NCBI RefSeq assembly: GCF_018143015.1
Contig: NC_054741.1
Coordinates: 61,811,197-61,875,196 of the forward strand
DNA: 64,000 nt
Origin: Lytechinus variegatus
Taxonomy: Eukaryota > Echinodermata > Echinoidea > Temnopleuroida > Toxopneustidae
Direction: 5' to 3'
The translations under genes were made by a program, and so were the position numbers. Under the pieces are notes generated by a model, which was not told the origin of the DNA, did not search any database, and was given only the letters and a program-made list of their open reading frames with translations. Position 1 is the first letter of the stretch, and each line of letters opens with the position of its first letter. Positions 12,501-21,500 of the stretch are shown piece by piece.

Positions 12501-15500
12501 CTTTCGTGATAAGTATAATAATTTCCTGGTTTGGTAAGCTTCAGCCTGCAATATTGCAAGCTTCATCAGTCAAAGGGTAAATGTTCATGACCGTGACAAA
12601 AAAATCATCTTCTTTTGTCATCCGGTGCACTAATTAACTAATTAGAACATAACACTTTCCGAAAGTGAATGCGTTATAGGTAGGGGCGGCACAACATGGT
12701 GGTGGAGCGTTCGCCCCTGTGAGTTATTTCAAGTATAGTGAAGAAAAAAAAGAAAAAAAAGCGAATTGAAAAAAGGATAAAAGAAAAGAAAGTAAAATGG
12801 GAACTGTCAAAATAATTGGCATGGGTCGTGTCATACTCCAATACCTTTATCATTCAGTAATTCGAGAAAATACTAATACCCTCGGGACATCTTGCCCCCC
12901 GCCCTTTCAAAATAACCTGACGCCGCAACCCCTGATTACAATTACAAATCTGACCAAAGTTTGCTGTTCACCTCCTTATTCCTATAGCTCCAGCCTCGCT
13001 TTATCAAGAAATATTGAAATAACAAATATGTGAACGTGTCAACGTCGAGAGCATCGGAATTGGTGGGATGGCCACCCTTTCGAGACCTTAAGGGTTGGCC
13101 TCCCCGTCGCACCTGTCGGTTCCCGGCACGGTGCCAGATATGCAACACGCTTCAACGTGTATGGAACGAGCTGGCTGATCGATGTAATCTTGTTTCGTTT
13201 TCAGAATCAGGTCATGTAATTACAATGAAAAAATAACGAAGAACATAGGCAGGCAAGTCAATGTTTAATATATCATAGCATAATGAATGACAGGGCATAG
13301 ACATAAGACAGTTTGCACTGATCTACCCAATGCCCAGATTAAAAATAAACACTCCCAATTAAGATTTAATTGTAGAAAAAAGTTATTGAAATATGTATAT
13401 AAATAAATATGGAATAAATGCAATGACGTACAGCTGTTATTGTTTTTATTTCCGTGAGATTAAATACAAATTCATATGAAATTATAAATTTAATACATAA
13501 AATTAAGGTAATTGCTACGGCTGGTATCCCATATTCAGCTGACTTTATTGTTGCTGCTGATCTTCCATTGGGCCAGTACAGTATATAGGCATATGAAGGG
13601 ATAATACACTTAATAGTTTGGAAAAGATAACCTTAGAATCATGGTGAAAATTAGACTGAACTCTTAAAAATGTTGGGCAACATACTGTCCACACAATATT
13701 TTAGCTAAAGCTTTATCCAATTCTGGGTAGTTTTAATCCAATAATGTGTGTTTTGGGTGAAAACTACGCAGTATCGGTTGAAAACTACCCGGAGTGGGAT
13801 ATTTTTTAAACCCAATTGTTGTGTGGTCAGTATGTTGCCCAACATTTAAAGAAGGCAATCATCCGAAATTCAGCGGTTTAAAAGGGAAAACTTCCCGGAG
13901 GAAATTTAAAAATTCATTCAGTTCAAATTTTGATTGTTTATTCTGGGTTTTTTTCGCAGTTGACCCGATTTCTAGTCAAACTCCGGTTTGCAGAAAAAAG
14001 TATACTACAAAAATATATGCTTTTTTCTCATGTTCCTATGTCTTTACGGACTTTTAATGGAAATAAAATACCGGTATTTATTTTGTAATTAAAATGTTAT
14101 GTGACTCAGGCTCTGGGAACCGCTATAGAAGAAAACTTTTTGTAAGACAATGTCAAGCATTATTGTCATTCTACGATTTCGTTATCGAGTAGCTATACAC
14201 TCTAAAATATTGAAATTTTATGAAATGTGATCTTTATTAAATAGCGAAAGTGACAAAAGTGTTAGCTCGGATCGCATTGTAAATTGTCATCGCAAGAGTA
14301 TTCCGGGAGCAAGTGGATTAGACTACTAGTACACCCTTCTAAGCCCCATATCTATGAATGTGACACGTGAAAATGAATACAAACACGATTATGACCTTGA
14401 TAATGGAACGATTATGCACCCTTATTCAATAACATGTGGCGTCTCCCAAGGATCTATACTACCGCGAATATCCAATCAGCAAACCACGGAACGTGTACAT
14501 ATTAAAACAAAATTAGATGGCAGTGTAATCAGCATAAACAAATTAGGGGCCGGTTTCGACACCGAAAATAGAATTGTCCTCCCTCCCCATGCGAAGCTTC
14601 GATTGATGTGTTATTTCAGCCGACGCTTCCGCGGGGTGAACACGGGATTGTGCCGTAATAGTCCAACCCTCATTTGTTTTTACTTCGCCACCAAGGGACT
14701 ATCAGTCGTGCATTAACCCACACGTGCACATTGGACTCAACTATGCAGATACAAAATGCGTTGATAAATTATATAATCTTCTTTTCAAGGGAAAGATTGC
14801 TCTGCTGGAAAGTAATATATCCCTTGTCATCTTTCGTGTCCACACCCCTCTACACCAGTTTTCAGTTGCTTCATTTTCTTTTCCTGTATGGGTTGGAGAA
14901 AATACAGTGAAAGTGGCTGAAATAATTGACATTACTTAGAGATGAAGAAATCCGATGGTATTCAGGATTCGGAATTCCCTCAAAGGAATAATTGCATGCA
15001 TTATAATAATAAAACTAAGCTGTCATTGTCACGGGCAGACTCAAGACTTAATCCCGTTTAAGCCTTAAGAGGGGAAATTCTTGTTACACGCAGGCCAATT
15101 ATTATTTGAGTAATGAAAAAAGAAACACAGCAGAACATCTAATTTCATTAAAATTGCATGGTATAAGATGGCATTAAAAGTTCATTTAGATTGTTGTTAT
15201 CGTATGTAAACTTTTTTTATTTTCTATTTATTTATTCATTTATTTCTTATTCTGTTGTTGTTATCATTATTATTATTTACATATATATATTTTTTTTTTT
15301 GGGGGGGGGAGCTTCAGTCTCACAAGGCCACCCCATACTAATCACATTTAAATATTTTTTCTTTGTTGCTTTTAATCATTTTTCTTACAGAACGAGAGAA
15401 ACCAAATTATGATGACAAGCCTGTGGGTGAGACAGGTAAGGTAACCATGGTGACGATACACAATTTTTGTAGTGTAGAAATAGATAGACAGAGTAACTCA

Positions 15501-18500
15501 TACTTCGGCCATTATGAAATTCGGGTGTCGAAATAGTTTTTACATCCATAGATTCTGAAAATAATAATAAAAGCAATTAAACGGCCTATTGCAGAAGAAA
15601 ATAACGTGTCACATTGTTCGAATTGAGTGGATTTTATTTGCTGACAAAGTATAATATAGTGTGTTTTTGAGAGTTGAAAAAAAACATTCGTGATACATTT
15701 TTGACCATTTGAAATTTTAAAAGGAAAATATTGAGTAAAATATCTTTAGGATCTAGAAATTATGATTAAAATGCCTTTTGTGCACTGCCCAAAGCGGAAT
15801 GATTACTATTAATAATAACACGTTATCACCTTTTTACTTTGTATACTAACATTTTCTGACAAAATGCCACAAGTATCAAGTCTAGAATCGTCAAAGTGCA
15901 TATCAACTTTCTACAGCCCACCCTGTGCCCCACAAGTTAAAGACACGGTATCGATATGATCGGGTTTTGAAATGTGATAATCACACCCTTAATTTACCTC
16001 ATCTTTGGCGTTTTAATCTTTATTTCATCTACTTAAAAGTGGTATAGGGCTGTAGGTAACAAAGCTGCAAAAATGTGTACGAAGCTCCTTGGTATACTAT
16101 CCGGGATTGCTTTGTTGGACAGGATGACTGTGCATGGGTCAACAAAGATGAACTTGACCATAACTTGCAAAGTAAAAGAAATAGCACGTTTTTAAGCCTG
16201 TCACTCTAACAAAAAGTTGTTTAAATTTTTGTAATCGTTTAAACTTTTTAAACTGTTATTTTTTTTTAATTGCTTAAAAAAATTAAACAATTAGAAAAAT
16301 AAACAGTTTAAAAAGTTTAAGCAATAGTTGTTACAGTGACGGGCTTAAACAACGTGTTTAAAATTCAAACAACATTTTGTTTTCCATGCGCGGCGCCACA
16401 GTTGGACAGGGGCGACCGCCCGTATGATTTTCTTTTTCATTCGATAGACAAAAAGAATAGAGAAATGGAAGGGCAAAAGATGAAAGACAAAGATGAGATG
16501 ACTGGATCATCGGATTTCATAATAATCTAATTTCATCATTGAGCAAAGAAGACATTAAATCTAAAAAGAAAAAAAAATACGTCACCTTTATCAGCCCCCA
16601 TCAAAATAACCTGACGCCCCGCCCCCGAGTCATTCATTTCGAGTCTCAAGCGACACCACTCCATAATGTCATTTCCACTCCATAAAACCATATCCACTTC
16701 ATAATGTCAACACTACTCCATTACGTGGAAGAGCAGAAACGTGTTTTTTTTTTTAGATCTCTTTCTTTTAAATAAAACATGCAGTCACACACCCGCACCC
16801 TCATAAGTACACGTGCGTGCACACATTATCAATTCATTGCATTTCTTTGTATTTTCATTGTTGCCTTCCCTTCCCTCCCTGAATAACTGATGGCTCAATA
16901 TAGATTCTGTATTAATGTCAAAATGGCGTGTATACTCTGATAGAAAAAAAATAATCTGAACCTTAATATCATCTGTCCACACGGCAATTGGTTAACAAAA
17001 ACATATCCAACTCTGGGTAGTTTTCAACCAACATTGTGTAGTTTTGGCTTATTTTTCCTTATTTTTCAGCGATGGGAAGATTATCGTCTTGTTTGGGACC
17101 CAGCAGACTACGGTAACATCACAATGGTTCATATCCCTATCTTTCTCCTCTGGAAACCAGACATCGTCCTCTATAACAAGTAAGTATTTTCCACTTTGGA
17201 TGGTTCTTTGAAATAGGAGGAATAATAGCCTTCAGGCCAATATAATAAACAATAATAATAATGATGATGATGATGATGAAAAGAAATACAATAATAATGA
17301 TAGAATAATAAGAATGATAATAATATGTATCCACTCTGATAATATAACAATAAATATATCAATGAAAATAATGAAATAAAATTTAATTATAATAATATAG
17401 TTCATACGGCCCAGATTCGACGGTACTGCGCTATGCAGCCCCTGATATGCTTGTATTATTAAAAAGATGTGCTCTAAAGCACATTTTTCGTGTAATATGG
17501 GTGATAATATCCAATTCCATGTGAAAGCATATAATTATTGACATTAAAGGATCGTTAATAATGTGCTATACAGAATTATTATTAGTAGGCTAATATAAGT
17601 TCTGACTTTTCACATCAAACTTTTTTCAGTGTTGGAGGTTCCTACGCTATTGAGAAGTTGACAGTGACTCAGGTCTACCCCAACGGTACCGTGGACTGGT
17701 TCCCTCCCGCCGTCTACAGGAGCTCCTGCCCTATCAACATCCACAACTTCCCCTTCGATGAACAGCGGTGCCCCCTGAAATTCGGATCCTGGACCCATGA
17801 TTATAGCAAGATTGACCTGCAACCCATCTCGGAGTTCGTGGGTCTCGAGCGGTTTTGGGAAAACCAGGAATGGGACATAGCCGAGACACCAATCGAGAGG
17901 CACAAACTCCAGTATCCTTGTTGTGACACCGACACCTTTGTGGACCTGACCTTTACCTTCGTCTTGCACCGGAAGTCGTTGTTTTACGTCGTGACCTTTG
18001 TACTACCGTGTATCATGATTGCGTTTCTGACCATCTTTGTCTTCTACGTGCCGTCCAATTGTGGCGAGAAGGTAAAGATCTGGACAGAGATGATAGATAG
18101 AACTATCCCTTGACCCTGGTCAGTGAGAACTGTTGTTTCCACAGGGACCATCCAGTGTCAGTAGGGATCCGGGTACTTCAGAATGAGGACTCGTTTACAA
18201 TGGGCACAATACTAAATCAGTTCATTCATCACCATTTTAATTACTCATCAATCAAGAATTTAATACGCTCGTATGCGGTTAAGCATTTTCTATGTGTACA
18301 TTTTCCACCCTCCAATGAGTATCTAGACGCCAAAAACACGCCAAAGACCACCAAGGTCACACAGTCATCTGTGACATATCATGCAAAAAGTTACACCAGT
18401 AGGCCTATAGATTGAGTTTCATTACACAACACCAGACATTTAATTTCATATCTTTTTAAAATGTTCATTTCGCTGAGCATACGATCATCGCCTTTGCACT

Positions 18501-21500
18501 TAATCATGTTAATATGTGTCAAGAAATGTACACTGCATGTCAAGCTAGTCTTTGGTCCTACTTCGAACAAACGTTTAACGAATCATTGGGTGGCATCTTT
18601 AAGTTCATGCCATACCCATTGCGACATCGCGCCGATATTTGATAGATGACCAGAATTGGTCATTGGTCTCTTTTCCTTAAATTATCATTTCGATGGATTA
18701 TTATTTTCAGATGGTGGTCACAATCAGGCATTCAAAAGCAATTTCATATGAAAATTTATACCATTAGAGTGCTTTTGCCACCCTAAGTTCAATAAGTTTT
18801 ATGATAACCTAACTGAATGTTTATACTTCCTCACTTTATCGTGTTCATGGCAAACTAAAGTGTTTTTTTTTATTTTCAATGGACAAAAATACACGAGGTC
18901 AATTATGGTATTCTTCCTCTGAAAACAGAAGATTATTATTTTTAAATTTTCTTTTTCACTATTAGGTAACGCTTTGCATTTCCATCCTCCTCGCCCTCAT
19001 CGTGTTCCTGCTCCTGATCGCCGAAATGATCCCGACGACCTCGGGTTCGATTCCGCTCATCGGCATCTATCTCCTCTTCTCCATGGCCATGGTCAGCGTG
19101 TCCATCACCGTCACCGTCATCATCATCAATCTCTTCCACCGGTCCGCACTGACACACACCATGCCAAAGTGGGTCAAGACGGTTTTCATCGATACCCTAC
19201 CACCGTACCTTCACATGAAGAGGCCGGAGAACTACAAGTCATTCTATCCACAAGCTGATCAACAGGAAGTGGACCACAGCAATAATGTCCACCTTACAAG
19301 AATGGTATGACCCAGACAACTTCATCAAGAAATGACCATTTCTGGCTCTTATTCGTTTTGGAAATAAAAATAAAAAGTAGGCAACAAAAGTGGTAACAAA
19401 CAACAGAATTTGTGCCAGCCCTTTTAAAACTTGTAGAACCTTGGATGATGAACATGGATAAAGAATCAGGTCAGCAGCATAAAGAAAATGGATACATAAA
19501 CATATACCAATACTTTGCATTATCACAAATCTTAAAGAACAAAAACAGTGAACACCACCATATGATGGTGTCTTTTTTAAGGCATAATAATCAATCAAGA
19601 ATGGTATGCTCTTCATGTCTTCAGTATTCTGTTTCATTCCAGATTCCATTCCAAAAGAACAATCATTTCCATTAGATACATAAACATAATATCTTACATA
19701 ATTGCAAATCTTCAAGACCAAGAACAGTGGATACCACCATAGGTGGTGTCTTTTTAAACTGCATAATGATCATTCATTTTGGAGGTTTATAAACTCTGAA
19801 TTATATTTCATCCTATCTACAGATGTACGGTCGGAACTCGGACACTGAGCGTCAATGCTTCAACCGTCATCACCCATACCTGAGGGGAGGCTGCGGCACC
19901 GGGTCGGACGGGCTCCCCAACCTGCACAACCTCGGCGTGGACAACGAATGGCAAACACACGGTCACGAGACCGAGGAAGAGATGCTGATGGATGCCAACA
20001 TCGACATCAAGAGATTGAGGGACAATGGGAAGACACCAGCCCGGCTCAAAGAAGGACTCGAGTATCTTAATTACATAGTAGAGAGGACCAAAGACGCCGA
20101 TAAAGACCATAAGGTGCTTGGCCGATATTACATCTTTTTTGCCTTGTACATTGTGGTCATAATTTATATCACAGACACAGTCAAGCAGGCGACAAAAGCG
20201 ATTCCAGGGGAGCGTTTCATCAATATTTTCATCTGACAAGTTGTCAGATCTGAGGGGCGTTTCATGAAAGGACTTGTCGGACGTTTTATCCGACAAGTCC
20301 AATTTTATCTGACAGTTACCATAGTAACAGTGCCTCTCAGCCAATCAAAATCATGGAAAGATGTCAGATCTGACAACTTGTCGGATGAAAATATTGATGA
20401 AAAGCTCCCCAGATCTGACATCTTTCCATGATTTTGATTGGCTGGGAGGCACTGTTCCTATGGTAACTGTCGGATAAAATGGGACTTGTTGGATAAAACG
20501 TCCGACAAGTCCTTTCATGAAACGCCCCCCTGACCGACCAAAATCTGTTTCCAATTTATATTGGTTAAATTCCAATTTGTCTAATGCCAGTTCGTCCAAT
20601 TGCCAACTCGTCTACTATCGTTCGGTCTACTATCGTTCGTCCACTATCCACATGGTCTAATTGCCAATTTGTCCAATCACCATTTTATATAGTAACCAGT
20701 TGGTCCAATAGCCATTTGGTCCAAATGCCGTTAGGTCTACTTGTACTATAAGTGTTAATTTTTGTGCAAAATGAATGAAATTGAAATGGGTATCAGACCA
20801 ACTGGTTATGGGACCAAAAAGGTCATGGACGAGACGGTGATTAGACGAAGTGATGATTGGACCAACTGGTCATTGGACCAAATGTTTGTTAGACGAAATG
20901 TTGATGGACGGAATGGCATAAGAATTAATGAAAGTAGACCATGTGGTCAGTGGACGCGTTGGCAGTAGATGAATTGGAAATTTCCCATTTCATTCACCAT
21001 TTTTACCACGTACCATCGGTCGGTTTGGAGTCGATTCGTTGGCGTGACTGACAGGGGCGTTATAAGCATTGTACAGAGATGGCGCCACAAAATCTCTATA
21101 ACACTCCTCAGAATCAGTTGATTTGATTGATTGATTGATTGGTTGGTTGATCGATCGATTGATTTCTTGATTTTATTTCAAAAAATTATCTTTAGAAATA
21201 TATATTGTAAAGATCTACGGAACATAATTGTTCAATGACGATTTATCTGTCCTTTAATTGGCAAGAAACTTTTATTTTTAATAGATGAATTCTTTTCTGT
21301 CGAAGTATCATTGTAAACTATACCAGATTTACTTAAGATTTACTTTTTCCTTCTAGCTACATGTATGCGTTTATCATTTCAAATTGTACAATGTTTGCAT
21401 CATAATTTCATGCAGGACACATTTAGAGAGAAGTTTTAAAACCGAAGTAAATATTTATTAAATAATATAGGCTTATCATAAAGTAATATTGGCATCCTGA

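Larger units (their letters stand above)
549..15390 (+). other. nAChR intron 1 (14.8 kb), repeat-rich
   Basis: This large intron carries the paired minisatellites, hAT-type, Harbinger-like and palindromic elements, a pyrimidine tract and a purine tract, all listed separately. Between them (549-943, 1171-1798, 2660-3996, 7530-9200, 9310-9640, 10000-11007, 11196-12080, 12420-13667, 13848-15390) I see no exon. Residual items are a G/C-rich patch at 13030-13200 containing an imperfect hairpin around 'ggatggccaccctt', and T/G homopolymer runs near 15290. Confidence 0.7.

Noticed and set aside
13030-13236. GC-richer patch with open frames on both strands
   Set aside because: No family similarity or good splice sites; an imperfect hairpin explains part of it.
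17610-17969. 119-residue minus-strand open frame
   Set aside because: It is the shadow of the nAChR Cys-loop exon on the opposite strand.
19239-19721. 160-residue minus-strand open frame
   Set aside because: It is antisense to an nAChR exon and intron, with no recognisable domain.
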